DNA of 64,000 nt, taken from the NCBI RefSeq assembly GCF_030605225.1, contig NZ_JAUWAV010000007.1, positions 38,669 through 102,668 on the forward strand. Reading direction: 5' to 3'. The stretch's first letter is position 1. Each line of letters starts with the position of its first letter. Origin of the DNA: Geoalkalibacter sp. Its GTDB lineage: Bacteria > Desulfobacterota > Desulfuromonadia > Desulfuromonadales > Geoalkalibacteraceae. The notes under the pieces are model-generated. The model ran no database searches. It saw nothing but the letters and a program-made list of their open reading frames with translations, and was not told the DNA's origin. Positions 27,964 to 35,795 of this stretch are shown in pieces. The translations under genes and the position numbers were made by a program.

Positions 27964-29304
27964 CTAGTCGCGAGTGCGAAACACCTGATGATGGGAGGGC
28001 CGCACCGACACGCCGAAGGGAATGCGCTCCTTGACCGCTTCGGGGGCATGGGCCTCCTTGGCCTTCCAGCTGTATAGAATCGGCAGGCGATAGAGAATGG
28101 CGCGATAGACCACGATATACAGGGCGAAGATGGTGACGCACAGCATCACCTCGGCCCAATGGGGCACTTCCTGGTAGAGGCGCCAGTTGAAGGCGATCAG
28201 CGCGCAGTTGAGCCGATTGAGGGCGATGCCGAGCACCGTGGCGAAGGCGCCAAGGCGCACGATGCCGGCGCGCTCCCGGCGAATGCCGTAGGACAGGATC
28301 ACCAGGGGCAGCAGAATGCCGAAGGCCAGCTCGAAGAGAAACCACAGCCCCCAACCCGTGGCGAGATAGGCCCATTCGTTGTCGTGGGCCACGGCCAGCA
28401 TTTTGATGGCGAAATAGGTGATCAGCGCCATGCACGCGCCCTTGGCCAGGGTGATGGTCTGAGCGTCGAGGTTGTCGAGGAAGCCTGCGTCACAGCGCCA
28501 AGCCATGGTTTTCTTGATGATGGTGCTCACCACGATGACCATGCACAACCCGGCGGCGATGGACGAGCAGAAGAAATGGATCCACTGGAATTCCGCCGCG
28601 TACCAGAGCGGGTGCAGCTTGCCGGGCGCGTAGGTGAACAGCGCCCCCAGCGCGCCCTGATGCAGGGTCGAGAGGATGATGGCGGACACCGTCAGGCCGA
28701 CGGTGATCTTCTTGACGAATTTCGCCGCCTGGGGCCAGTTCATCCACTCGAAGAAGCCCTCGGAAACCTCGGCGACCTGCACCGACAGATAGGTCGAGAC
28801 GTGCCAGGCGACCAGAAACAGCACGGCGCCGGTGCCGAAGGCGACGAACATGGGATAAGGCAGGCGCCAGGGCTGGCCGAGATCGGCGAGCAGAAAGACG
28901 ACGGCGAAGAAGTAGCCGAGCAGGCCGTTGAGCAGGGCCAGACGCTCGATATGATGCAGGTCGTGGCGGCCGAAGATGTTCACCGCCGTGCCGAGCAGAA
29001 AGCCCGACGCCGACAGGGGCACCATGACGAACAGGCCGAAGCCGAGCAGCAGCCCCCAGGGATAATCATAGGACGAATGGGTCACCGCGCCCAGGCCGAA
29101 GGCGAAGCGGTAGATGAGCAGCGGAACGCCGATGAGAAAGATCAGTCCCAGCACCCAGTTGAAGGGATTGCACACCGCCTGCCCGAAATACTGGCGCGGC
29201 GTCATGCCGAGCAGCAGTTTTTCCTTCAAGGTCCAGCGGCGGGCGCTGTTGTCCGGCGAGGGCGAATCGATGGGCTTGAACCCGCGGGAAATGATGGCTT
29301 TCAT
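27964..29304 (-). CDS. NrfD/HmcC/HybB-type quinone-binding integral membrane protein
   Basis: A 446-residue polytopic protein of the NrfD/PsrC superfamily with about nine or ten hydrophobic spans. Family-type segments include FNWVLGLIFLIGVPLLIYRF, HHIERLALLNGLLGYFFAV and STLHQGALGALFTYAPGKLHPLW. It has no heme or Fe-S site of its own; such subunits exchange electrons between menaquinone and a partner Fe-S protein. The start overlaps the Fe-S gene stop by ATGA. Last gene of the seven-gene operon reading from 32048. Equivalent subunits in Desulfovibrio Hmc and in HybAB occupy this place. Confidence 0.9.
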   Translation of the reverse strand: MKAIISRGFKPIDSPSPDNSARRWTLKEKLLLGMTPRQYFGQAVCNPFNWVLGLIFLIGVPLLIYRFAFGLGAVTHSSYDYPWGLLLGFGLFVMVPLSASGFLLGTAVNIFGRHDLHHIERLALLNGLLGYFFAVVFLLADLGQPWRLPYPMFVAFGTGAVLFLVAWHVSTYLSVQVAEVSEGFFEWMNWPQAAKFVKKITVGLTVSAIILSTLHQGALGALFTYAPGKLHPLWYAAEFQWIHFFCSSIAAGLCMVIVVSTIIKKTMAWRCDAGFLDNLDAQTITLAKGACMALITYFAIKMLAVAHDNEWAYLATGWGLWFLFELAFGILLPLVILSYGIRRERAGIVRLGAFATVLGIALNRLNCALIAFNWRLYQEVPHWAEVMLCVTIFALYIVVYRAILYRLPILYSWKAKEAHAPEAVKERIPFGVSVRPSHHQVFRTRD

Positions 29305-30245
29305 CGCTTGTCATCCTCCTGAATATGGTGATCATCCTGGTGACCCTCGGCATGTTTTTTCTTGGTCGCCAGCAGGTGGAAGCCGGTGAACAGGGCGGGC
29401 CAGATGGCCAGCACCATGGGCACCGCGCCGAGGAAGCCCTTGACGTTGGAGATGATCGGCTCGCGCCCCAGGGTCGTGTCGAAGGCCAGCTGCTCAAAGG
29501 GCACGCTGGAGAGATACATCCAACTGGTGCCGCCGAGCTCCTTTTCGCCGTAGAGATGATCGACATAGCGCCCGGGGTTGTCGTTGATGCGCTGATGAGC
29601 GATCTTGATCAGATCGCGCCGGTTGCCGAAGGTCAGCGCCTCCTGCGGGCAGATCTCCACGCAGGCCGGCGGCAGGCCGTTTTTCAGCCGCGTCTCGTAG
29701 CAGAACACGCACTTCTTCACGACGGGGTTGAAGGCGCTCGAATAGCTGTACGCCGGAATATTGAAGGGACAGGCGACCATGCAGGTGCGGCAGCCGACGC
29801 ACACCTTGTCGTTGAACACCACCGCGCCTTCCTTGGTCTTGGTGTAGGCATTGACGAAACAGGAGGTCAGGCAGGCCGGCTCGTTGCAGTGGTTGCACTG
29901 GATCTTGCGGTAGACCGGCTGCTCCTCGCCCTTGATCTCGTAGCGATTGACCACGGTGTAGGCCGCCTCGGTGGTGCGCCGCTTCTGCCCCGCGTGGTAG
30001 GAGTAATCAAAGGCCGCCGGGTCGTCGAAGGCCATATCGGGCGCGGGCAGACGCTGCTCCTTGTTGCACGCCGCCTCGCAGCTGCGGCACCCGATGCAGC
30101 GGGTCATGTCGACGAGAACACCCATGCCGTCGGGATAGCCTTCGAGCAGTGCGGCACCGAAGGCTCCAGAGGTCAGGGACAGGGTGGCGGCGGCGCTGCC
30201 GGCCATGCTGGCGGCCAAGAATTTTCTTCTGGAAATTCCGCTCAT
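29301..30245 (-). CDS. HmcB/HybA-like four-cluster ferredoxin subunit, TAT-exported
   Basis: A 314-residue protein with a twin-arginine signal (ISRRKFLAASMAGSAAA). Four Cys sets can be read: CIGCRSCEAAC, CNHCNEPACLTSC, CVGCRTCMVAC and CVFC...CVEIC, giving four [4Fe-4S] clusters. A C-terminal membrane helix (GAVPMVLAIWPALFTGFHLL) anchors it, as in HmcB and HybA. It should pass electrons between the quinone subunit and the 5-heme cytochrome on the periplasmic side. ATG 30245 follows GGGAGGAGA. Confidence 0.92.
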   Translation of the reverse strand: MSGISRRKFLAASMAGSAAATLSLTSGAFGAALLEGYPDGMGVLVDMTRCIGCRSCEAACNKEQRLPAPDMAFDDPAAFDYSYHAGQKRRTTEAAYTVVNRYEIKGEEQPVYRKIQCNHCNEPACLTSCFVNAYTKTKEGAVVFNDKVCVGCRTCMVACPFNIPAYSYSSAFNPVVKKCVFCYETRLKNGLPPACVEICPQEALTFGNRRDLIKIAHQRINDNPGRYVDHLYGEKELGGTSWMYLSSVPFEQLAFDTTLGREPIISNVKGFLGAVPMVLAIWPALFTGFHLLATKKKHAEGHQDDHHIQEDDKR

Positions 30246-30295
30246 GGTTCATCTCCTCCCTGGGCTGCGCGGATTGCGCTGGGTTGCTTCGAGAT

Positions 30296-30811
30296 TCATC
30301 GGGATGCCGCCGGGCCGGCGGACAAAGGCGCGCCCGCCCGGAACAGCTCGTCGCCGGCCTGATTGCGTGGATGACAGTCCAGGCATCCGCTGGGTGCCCC
30401 CATGGCCTGATGGCAGCCCAGGCAGCTCTGATGGTAGGCGCCCTTGAGCCCCAGCTGATCAGTATGATAGCGATGGGTGTCCGCCTTCTTGGCCTTGAGA
30501 TAGCCGGCCGAGAATGGCTCGGCGGCGTGGCAGTCGCGACAGGCGACCACCCCCATCTCGGTGGTGCCCGCATGACATCTCATGCAGTCGGGATCCTGGG
30601 ACGGCATCCCCGTGGTGTGATGATGGCAGCTCGCGCAGTCCGCCACCTGCTCATGCAGGGCATGATCAAAAACGACGCCGGTGTAATACTTCGACAAGGA
30701 ATTCAACAGAACGGTTTCGGGCAGATCCATGCCCAAGGCCGCCGCCCCGGAACCCACGCCGACCGCCAGGAAGAACATCAGTGCGATTTTGGTTCTCTTC
30801 AGCTTAGCCAT
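30296..30811 (-). CDS. Pentaheme c-type cytochrome of the Hmc-like complex
   Basis: A 171-residue secreted cytochrome. Signal peptide or anchor LMFFLAVGVGSGAAALG, then five CXXCH motifs (CASCH, CMRCH, CRDCH, CLGCH, CLDCH) in a class III-like setting (VVFDHALHEQVADCASCHHH). It precedes the Fe-S and NrfD genes, so it is the probable periplasmic electron exit or entry of the complex, taking the place of the much larger HmcA in Desulfovibrio. Ribosome site AAAGGAGG precedes ATG 30811. Confidence 0.9.
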   Translation of the reverse strand: MAKLKRTKIALMFFLAVGVGSGAAALGMDLPETVLLNSLSKYYTGVVFDHALHEQVADCASCHHHTTGMPSQDPDCMRCHAGTTEMGVVACRDCHAAEPFSAGYLKAKKADTHRYHTDQLGLKGAYHQSCLGCHQAMGAPSGCLDCHPRNQAGDELFRAGAPLSAGPAASR

Positions 30812-30871
30812 TTCGTCACGCCTCCTTTTCAGCTCCCAGGCCGCATGTGATTGGGAGTGGTCAGTGTCGTA

Positions 30872-31045
30872 TCAACGCGCCGAATCCTTCTCCTCCGGAT
30901 TGATCACATGCTTGTAGAAGCTGTGGAAGGCGATGAAAAAGCCGACGCAGATCAGATATTCCATTCCCTTGATGTAGGTATAGAAATCAACCAGCGTATA
31001 GACCTGATTGACTTCGCCGACCGCCTGAAAGATCTGCTCGAACAT
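30872..31045 (-). CDS. 57-residue HmcD-like membrane protein
   Basis: A short gene read directly from the sequence: a hydrophilic start MFEQIFQAVGEVNQVYTL, one membrane helix (MEYLICVGFFIAFHSFYK) and a charged tail HVINPEEKDSAR. ATG 31045 follows GAGGAGGAATTC, an excellent ribosome site. Size, topology and position beside the cytochrome, Fe-S and NrfD genes match the small HmcD subunit. The homology is by context and size; the sequence is too short for certainty. Confidence 0.72.
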   Translation of the reverse strand: MFEQIFQAVGEVNQVYTLVDFYTYIKGMEYLICVGFFIAFHSFYKHVINPEEKDSAR

Positions 31046-31071
31046 AAGAATTCCTCCTCAAAGGTGTCGCG

Positions 31072-31317
31072 TCAGTTTTTGGCCTTGCCGCGGGCCAGAT
31101 CCTTTTGGGACATCGTCTTGATCATGCTGCGGATGCTGCCGACCATCAGCACGATGGCCGGAATAATCTGCACGACGATCACCAGGGCGCAGAAACCCAG
31201 AAAGGCAAGAACGAGGAGTCCGCTGTTGTACACCTTGGTCGTGTCCACCGCGAAAGCCGTCGAAACCGCGGCAAAGAGAAGAATCAGCAGGGTCTGGACG
31301 AGAATCTGAAGTTTCAT
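31072..31317 (-). CDS. Small membrane protein, family A copy 2
   Basis: An 81-residue protein: a signal-like helix (LVQTLLILLFAAVSTAFA), a short stretch VDTTKVYNSG, then a second helix LLVLAFLGFCALVIVVQIIPAIVLMVGSI and a basic tail. The core [LV]-x-[VL]-Q-x-[IL]-P-[AG] recurs in the proteins at 31800 and 35892, so the window holds three members. No named family recognised. ATG 31317 follows AAAAGGAGA. Probably an accessory or assembly subunit of the redox complexes it travels with. Confidence 0.72.
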   Translation of the reverse strand: MKLQILVQTLLILLFAAVSTAFAVDTTKVYNSGLLVLAFLGFCALVIVVQIIPAIVLMVGSIRSMIKTMSQKDLARGKAKN

Positions 31318-31357
31318 CTTGGCTCTCCTTTTCTGGTTGGATGTCCGAAGCCCGACC

Positions 31358-31759
31358 TCAGCCGTAGGCAAGGACATGCTTGCGCGCGATCAGGCGTTCA
31401 TAGGCACATTTCACGGCCAGCCTGATTTCCTCGCCGTCATCCGGGCGCACCGGCTTGAGGGCGTGATAAAAAATTCCTTCTTTCCGTGCCTTGCGGATGG
31501 AAGGCAGGGACTCCTCACTGCCGATCAGGATGATGGTGAGATCCCGATCGCAGTGCTTCAACAAGGGAATCAGGTCCACAGCCGTGAGCTCATCGAATTG
31601 GCTGCTGATCAACACAACCTGGGCCGTTTTCTTGAGAACCCCGTACAAGGCATTGGCAACGGAATTGGTCACGGTTACATGGTAGCCGGCTTCGATGAAC
31701 AGATCCGCTATCTGTTTTCTGGACTCCAGGTCGTCGTCTGCAATGAGAAGTCCAAACAT
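31358..31759 (-). CDS. Receiver-like protein lacking the phosphoacceptor Asp (paralogue of 23434)
   Basis: A 133-residue pseudo-receiver. The acidic pocket survives in LLIADDDLESRKQI and the KP pair in FYHALKPVRPDDGEEI, but the beta-3 strand reads QVVLISSQFDE: Ser stands where the phosphorylated Asp should be. It aligns along its length with the protein at 23434 (shared GYxVxxTxS, CxRxLxIIL, GIFYHAL). It is the second gene of the sigma-54 operon reading from 32048, between two small membrane proteins. It may be a constitutive or ligand-driven modulator of the NtrC-type regulator. Confidence 0.82.
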   Translation of the reverse strand: MFGLLIADDDLESRKQIADLFIEAGYHVTVTNSVANALYGVLKKTAQVVLISSQFDELTAVDLIPLLKHCDRDLTIILIGSEESLPSIRKARKEGIFYHALKPVRPDDGEEIRLAVKCAYERLIARKHVLAYG

Positions 31760-31799
31760 CGGTCAGCCTTTCTCTTTGATCCTGCCTGGTTTGTTTGTT

Positions 31800-32048
31800 T
31801 CAATTGCTCCTTCCATGAACTTTTTCCGTCGCTTCGGTTTTTTTGTCCATGGCCGAGAACATACCTTTGAGCATCCCAAGGAAAAGAGTCATTCCGGGAA
31901 TGAACTGGAGAATGATGATGCAGCCGACCAAGCCGAAGAACAGCCAGATCATGAGCGATCCGCCGCCGGATTCAGCTCCGCTAGAGGCATGCGCCGCCGT
32001 TGAAATGGCCAACACCACCGCCGTTGCACTACTCATCAGCGCTTTCAT
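31800..32048 (-). CDS. Small membrane protein, family A copy 1
   Basis: An 82-residue protein with a cleavable-looking signal (MSSATAVVLAISTAAHA), a Gly/Ser stretch and a second helix MIWLFFGLVGCIIILQFIPGMTLFLGMLKG that shares the QxxP core with the products of 31072 and 35892. ATG 32048 follows GAAGGAGG. It is the first gene behind the sigma-54 promoter at 32107-32122, so it is made whenever the Hmc-like complex is. Function unknown. Confidence 0.75.
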   Translation of the reverse strand: MKALMSSATAVVLAISTAAHASSGAESGGGSLMIWLFFGLVGCIIILQFIPGMTLFLGMLKGMFSAMDKKTEATEKVHGRSN

Positions 32049-32106
32049 GGCTACCTCCTTCTCCACAGATTGATTGACGATGACGATTCATCGTACCCAA
32101 GGTAAG

Positions 32107-32122
32107 TGCAGAGCCTGTGCCA
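32107..32122 (-). promoter_or_regulatory. Sigma-54 (-24/-12) promoter of the Hmc-like operon
   Basis: Reverse strand TGGCACAGGCTCTGCA: GG and GC at the required spacing, purine at position 7, A at the end; 15 of 16 positions fit the TGGCACRN4TTGCW consensus. The predicted start is near 32096, 48 bases before ATG 32048. Confidence 0.8.
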
Positions 32123-32320
32123 GGCGCGCAAATCCTCGAAGCTTTCAACTTAAAACATTGAAATTTCACAATTTTTTTGATGCAAACCAATTCGGTCATC
32201 TTCAGTCGTTCCCATGCGTGCGTATATAAATATGCGACGATCCGCGTAATCAAACTTTTTAGAACAATGTTTATTTTAATAAAATCACTTGAATTCACTG
32301 AAATTTTTGCTTTGCTATGA

Positions 32321-32342
32321 CGTGTATGATCAGTCATACACG
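32321..32342. promoter_or_regulatory. Inverted repeat, candidate activator (UAS) site
   Basis: CGTGTATGA-TCAG-TCATACACG, a perfect 9-bp inverted repeat with a 4-base spacer. It lies about 200 bases upstream of the sigma-54 promoter at 32107, a normal distance for NtrC-type enhancers. The half-site TGTATGA recurs at 35679. Confidence 0.65.
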
Positions 32343-32588
32343 CGCATCTGAACGGCAAGACATGGATCATAACCACAAAAAATGGATGTGCATCCGCACA
32401 TCGCCTTGACTTTGGCCGGGCGCTTAATTAAGCTAATCAGGCAATAAATCGATAGTTTTTCATTTCCAAAAGAATCAGCGCCGCCCAGGCGATCTCGACG
32501 TCCGACCACGCTTCCCGGAAGCGATACGTATATCCTCCAGCGACACTTGCTTTCGTCCGGCAGGACCAAAAACTCAGGAGTCGACGGT

Positions 32589-34064
32589 ATGCCCAAGAAA
32601 AAAATGCTGGTCATCGACGACGATCCGGTCATTCGCAGGGGCCTGAAGCAGATTCTGGAAAAAGCGGGGTACGAGGTGGAGATTTTCGCGAGCGGGCATA
32701 CGGCCGTCGAGGAACTGCGACAGGCGCCCTGCGATCTGGTGATCACCGACCTCAAGATGCCGGGCATGAGCGGGCTGGAGGTTCTCAGAACCGTGAGCGC
32801 CATGCACCCCGAGGTGCCCATCGTGCTGATCACCGGCTACTCGACGGTGGAAACGGCGGTGGAGGCGATGAAAAACGGCGCCGTCGACTACATCGCCAAG
32901 CCCTTCACCCCCGATGAACTGCTCGAAAAAGTCCAGCAGGCCCTCGAAAAAAAAGCGGTGCTCTTCGAGGATCTGTGCCTGCGCAAGGAATTGCGCGAGA
33001 ATCATGGCTTTCAGAAATTCATCGGCCAGAGCCAGGAGATGCAGAAGGTCTACCGACGCATCCTGCAGGTCGCGCCCACCGACAGCACCGTGCTGATCAC
33101 CGGCGAGAGCGGCACGGGCAAGGAGCTGGTGGCGCGCGCCATCCACCAGAACAGCCAGCGCCGCGGCGCCACCTTCGTCGCGGTGGACTGCACCGCGCTC
33201 GCCGAAAACCTGCTGGAGAGCGAACTCTTCGGCCATGTGCGCGGATCCTTCACCGGCGCCATCCAAACCAAGACCGGCCTGTTCAAGGTCGCCGACGGCG
33301 GCACGCTGTTTCTCGACGAAATTTCCAATCTCAGCCTCAAGACCCAGGCCAAGCTCCTGCGGGTGCTGCAGGAGCGCGAAATCACGCCCATCGGCGGCAC
33401 CCAGTCCGTGCCCGTCAACATCCGCCTGGTGGCGGCGACCAACCGCGGCCTCAAGGAGATGGTCGCCGCCGGGCTGTTTCGCGAGGACTTGTTCTTTCGC
33501 CTCAACATCATTCCCGTCGACCTGCCGCCCTTGCGCGAGCGCAAGGGCGATCTGCGCCTGCTGATCGCGCATTTTCTCAAGCTGTTCGGTGACGAAATGG
33601 GCAAGGAAGTGCGCGGGCTGGCGCCCGATGCCCTCGATCTGCTGGAGGCCTACCCGTTTCCGGGCAATGTGCGCGAGTTGGAAAACATCATCGAGCGCGC
33701 CGTGGTGCTGGCGCAGGGCGAATTCATCCAGCGCGAGGATCTGGAACTCAACGTCGAGAGCGCGCCGGACCATCCGCTGCTCAGCGACTACGTGCCGCAG
33801 CGCGCCGATGAATTGAAGGAAAGAAAGCGCCAGATCCGCGAGCGGGTGGTCGAACCGCTGGAGCGGGCCTTTCTGATCCAGGCGCTTAAGCGCAATGACT
33901 GGAACATCACCAAGGCGGCCGACGAGGTGGGCATGCAGCGGCCTAATTTTCACGCCCTGCTGAAAAAGCAGGGGATCGAAGTCAAGCGCAACCTGCTGGG
34001 GGAGGAAGCGCCGCCACCGATGAGAAGCAAGGAATCGGCCTGTCGCCTGTCGGAAGATTTCTAG
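32589..34064 (+). CDS. NtrC-family sigma-54-dependent response regulator (paralogue of 21427)
   Basis: A 491-residue activator. Receiver with Asp in LVITDLKMPGMSG and Lys in YIAKPFTPDEL; AAA+ core with GESGTGKE, GSFTGA and GGTLFLDEI; Fis-type helix-turn-helix RNDWNITKAADEVGMQRPNFHALLKK. A Pro/Ser-rich tail of about 25 residues follows and is absent from the 21427 protein. ATG 32589 follows CAGGAGTC. It is followed by a kinase-less diheme sensor (34127) and a small membrane protein (35010) in one operon, and it is flanked by two sigma-54 operons with matching inverted repeats, its most likely targets. Confidence 0.94.
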   Translation: MPKKKMLVIDDDPVIRRGLKQILEKAGYEVEIFASGHTAVEELRQAPCDLVITDLKMPGMSGLEVLRTVSAMHPEVPIVLITGYSTVETAVEAMKNGAVDYIAKPFTPDELLEKVQQALEKKAVLFEDLCLRKELRENHGFQKFIGQSQEMQKVYRRILQVAPTDSTVLITGESGTGKELVARAIHQNSQRRGATFVAVDCTALAENLLESELFGHVRGSFTGAIQTKTGLFKVADGGTLFLDEISNLSLKTQAKLLRVLQEREITPIGGTQSVPVNIRLVAATNRGLKEMVAAGLFREDLFFRLNIIPVDLPPLRERKGDLRLLIAHFLKLFGDEMGKEVRGLAPDALDLLEAYPFPGNVRELENIIERAVVLAQGEFIQREDLELNVESAPDHPLLSDYVPQRADELKERKRQIRERVVEPLERAFLIQALKRNDWNITKAADEVGMQRPNFHALLKKQGIEVKRNLLGEEAPPPMRSKESACRLSEDF

Positions 34065-34126
34065 CCTCGCCTTGAAACAACGCCGGGGATCGGCCAGGCG
34101 CGCGATCCCCCGGCAAGGAGACGTTC

Positions 34127-35005
34127 ATGCTCAAGAATCTCGCCGCCAAAGCCATCGTCCCCGTCGGCCTGACCGTCACCGGCTTCGTCATCGTCTGCAG
34201 CATCCTGCTCTATTCCTACGTCAAGCAGGATCTCATCGAGGACAGCATTCAGCGCGAGGTGCTGCTCGGCGACATCATCGTCAAGGCCACGCGCTTTTCC
34301 ATGCTCACCGACCAACGCGAATCCCTGCGCCAGACCATCAACGACATCGGCGGGCAAAAGGGTGTGGAGCATGTGCGCATCTTTAACAAGAAGGGCGTGA
34401 TCATGTTCTCCGCGCATGCGGAGGAGGTTCATCAGCTGGTCGACATGAGCGCGCCGGGCTGCATCGAATGCCACAGCGGCCCCGTCGCCGCGGTGCACTT
34501 GGGGCCCATGGATCAGGCACGCAACTTCGTCAACGCCCAGGGCGAGCCCGTGCTCGCCATCACCACGCCCATCTACAACGAGCCCAACTGCTCCAACGGC
34601 GGCTGCCACTTCCATTCGCCGGACGAGAAGATCCTCGGCACCCTGGACATCGGCATGTCCCAGGCCCCCCTGATCAAATCCCTGGCCACCCTGCGCATTC
34701 GCCTGATCATCTTCTGCCTGATGGTGCTGGTGCTCACCGTGGGCGGCGTCATCGCCCTGCTGCAGCGCAACGTACTGCTGCCGGTGCGCCAGCTGGTGCA
34801 TTTCGCCGACCAGGTGAGCCGCGGCAATCTGGAGGTCAGCGAGCCCGAGGGCGCCGAGGAAGTGACCAGCCTGGCGGGCAACTTCAAGCGCCTGGCGCGC
34901 CGCAACCTCGAGGCCGACGACAATTTGCGCGACTTGCAGGACAAACTCGACGCCCTGACCCGCCAGATCCGCGAGCGGGAAAGCGGGCACAAGAGCGGCA
35001 GCTGA
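34127..35005 (+). CDS. Diheme-type periplasmic sensor without a kinase domain
   Basis: A 292-residue membrane protein: TM1 about 10-30, periplasmic domain 31-192 with CIECH (112-116) and a CX4CH motif (155-161, CSNGGCH), TM2 about 192-212, a HAMP-like segment and a short coiled coil, then stop. The periplasmic half aligns with the kinase at 19765, with heme motifs at identical residue numbers and shared blocks (FSML-DxR, IGxQ-GxEHxRIxNK, PIYNxxxC, CHFHxPDxKxLGxLDI). There is no HisKA or ATPase. ATG 34127 follows AAGGAGA. It may partner with another kinase or act directly on the regulator encoded upstream. Confidence 0.87.
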   Translation: MLKNLAAKAIVPVGLTVTGFVIVCSILLYSYVKQDLIEDSIQREVLLGDIIVKATRFSMLTDQRESLRQTINDIGGQKGVEHVRIFNKKGVIMFSAHAEEVHQLVDMSAPGCIECHSGPVAAVHLGPMDQARNFVNAQGEPVLAITTPIYNEPNCSNGGCHFHSPDEKILGTLDIGMSQAPLIKSLATLRIRLIIFCLMVLVLTVGGVIALLQRNVLLPVRQLVHFADQVSRGNLEVSEPEGAEEVTSLAGNFKRLARRNLEADDNLRDLQDKLDALTRQIRERESGHKSGS

Positions 35006-35009
35006 GCCC

Positions 35010-35540
35010 ATGGGACTGTTGCGCAAGAGTCGCCGATCGCCCGAAGCGCCGGAGCGCGCCGGCACCGCCACCGCCAAGGCGGGGCGGGAGCGTATCCGGC
35101 AGTTGCATGCCCTCTCGCACCGAGGGCTTTGGGGCCTGGCGGCGTTTCTTGCCGTGAGCCTGGTGGCCTTCAACCATAGCCGGCTGTTGCCGCCCCTTTC
35201 CGACAACCTGCGCGCGGTGCTTGGCAAGTCCCCACCCACCAACCTCATCAGCATCGCCCTGGTGGTCTACAGCTTTTCGGCCCTGGTCCTGATCCTCTCG
35301 CGCATGAGCACGGGTCAGGGCAAATACAAGGGCTGGTCGCACCTGGCCTATCTCAGCGCCTTTTACGTTTTCTACCTCTACGGCAATGTTCTCGATGCCA
35401 ATTTCTGGGCGGTCTTTGCCGCGGGCGTCACCATCATGGCCCTGGAACACTACCAGCTATGGACCTTCTGCACCGAAGCCATCCGCAAGGAGGAGGAACG
35501 CCTGGCGCAGGCCGAACGTCTGGAAAAATTCAAATCCTGA
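35010..35540 (+). CDS. Small multi-span membrane protein, paralogue of 22910
   Basis: A 176-residue protein with about four hydrophobic segments (LWGLAAFLAVSLVAF; NLISIALVVYSFSALVLIL; LAYLSAFYVFYLYG; FWAVFAAGVTIMAL) and a charged, coiled C-terminal tail (IRKEEERLAQAERLEKF). It aligns with the protein at 22910. The start lies 4 bases after the stop of the diheme sensor, so translation is coupled. No named family recognised. It is the last gene of the regulator-sensor operon. Confidence 0.77.
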   Translation: MGLLRKSRRSPEAPERAGTATAKAGRERIRQLHALSHRGLWGLAAFLAVSLVAFNHSRLLPPLSDNLRAVLGKSPPTNLISIALVVYSFSALVLILSRMSTGQGKYKGWSHLAYLSAFYVFYLYGNVLDANFWAVFAAGVTIMALEHYQLWTFCTEAIRKEEERLAQAERLEKFKS

Positions 35541-35678
35541 GGTCGATCGCCCGGACAGACAGATCGGCGTTGGTGTATACTTCTTTCATCCACTTTTGAA
35601 TTCCAGCGACAAAACAAATCCTTAGGTAAGATTTGCACGCTCGATCCCCCCTTTCGCCTCCCACGACGCCTGTTGTCC

Positions 35679-35697
35679 TGTATGAACAATTCATACA
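35679..35697. promoter_or_regulatory. Inverted repeat, candidate activator (UAS) site
   Basis: TGTATGAA-CAA-TTCATACA, a perfect 8-bp inverted repeat about 100 bases upstream of the sigma-54 promoter. The half-site TGTATGA matches the repeat at 32321; the spacing between half-sites is one base longer. Confidence 0.62.
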
Positions 35698-35795
35698 CTC
35701 CGCCCCCGCCGCGGTCTTCGCCCAAAGGGTTCGGGCAAAAAATATCTTAATCATGTCAAATGGTTATCAAAGGCACGCCCGAACCCGCCCTTGCT

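Larger units (their letters stand above)
32049..32588. promoter_or_regulatory. 540-base regulatory region between divergent operons
   Basis: AT-rich and gene-free. From left to right it holds a sigma-54 promoter for the leftward operon (32107-32122), the palindrome TGAAATTTCA (32159-32168), an AT-rich stretch likely to bend, the 22-bp inverted repeat at 32321-32342, and a weak rightward TTGACT-17-TAAGCT (32406-32434) that could drive the regulator gene at 32589. Confidence 0.7.

Noticed and set aside
32170..32200. GCAAACC-like string resembling the core of a cyclic di-GMP riboswitch
   Set aside because: The conserved flanking stems and the second helix are absent; it is part of an AT-rich promoter region.
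34064..34126. Hairpin between the regulator at 32589 and the diheme sensor (GCCGGGGATCG with its near-complement)
   Set aside because: No T run follows, so it is not a convincing terminator; the genes are probably still co-transcribed, though partial attenuation is possible.
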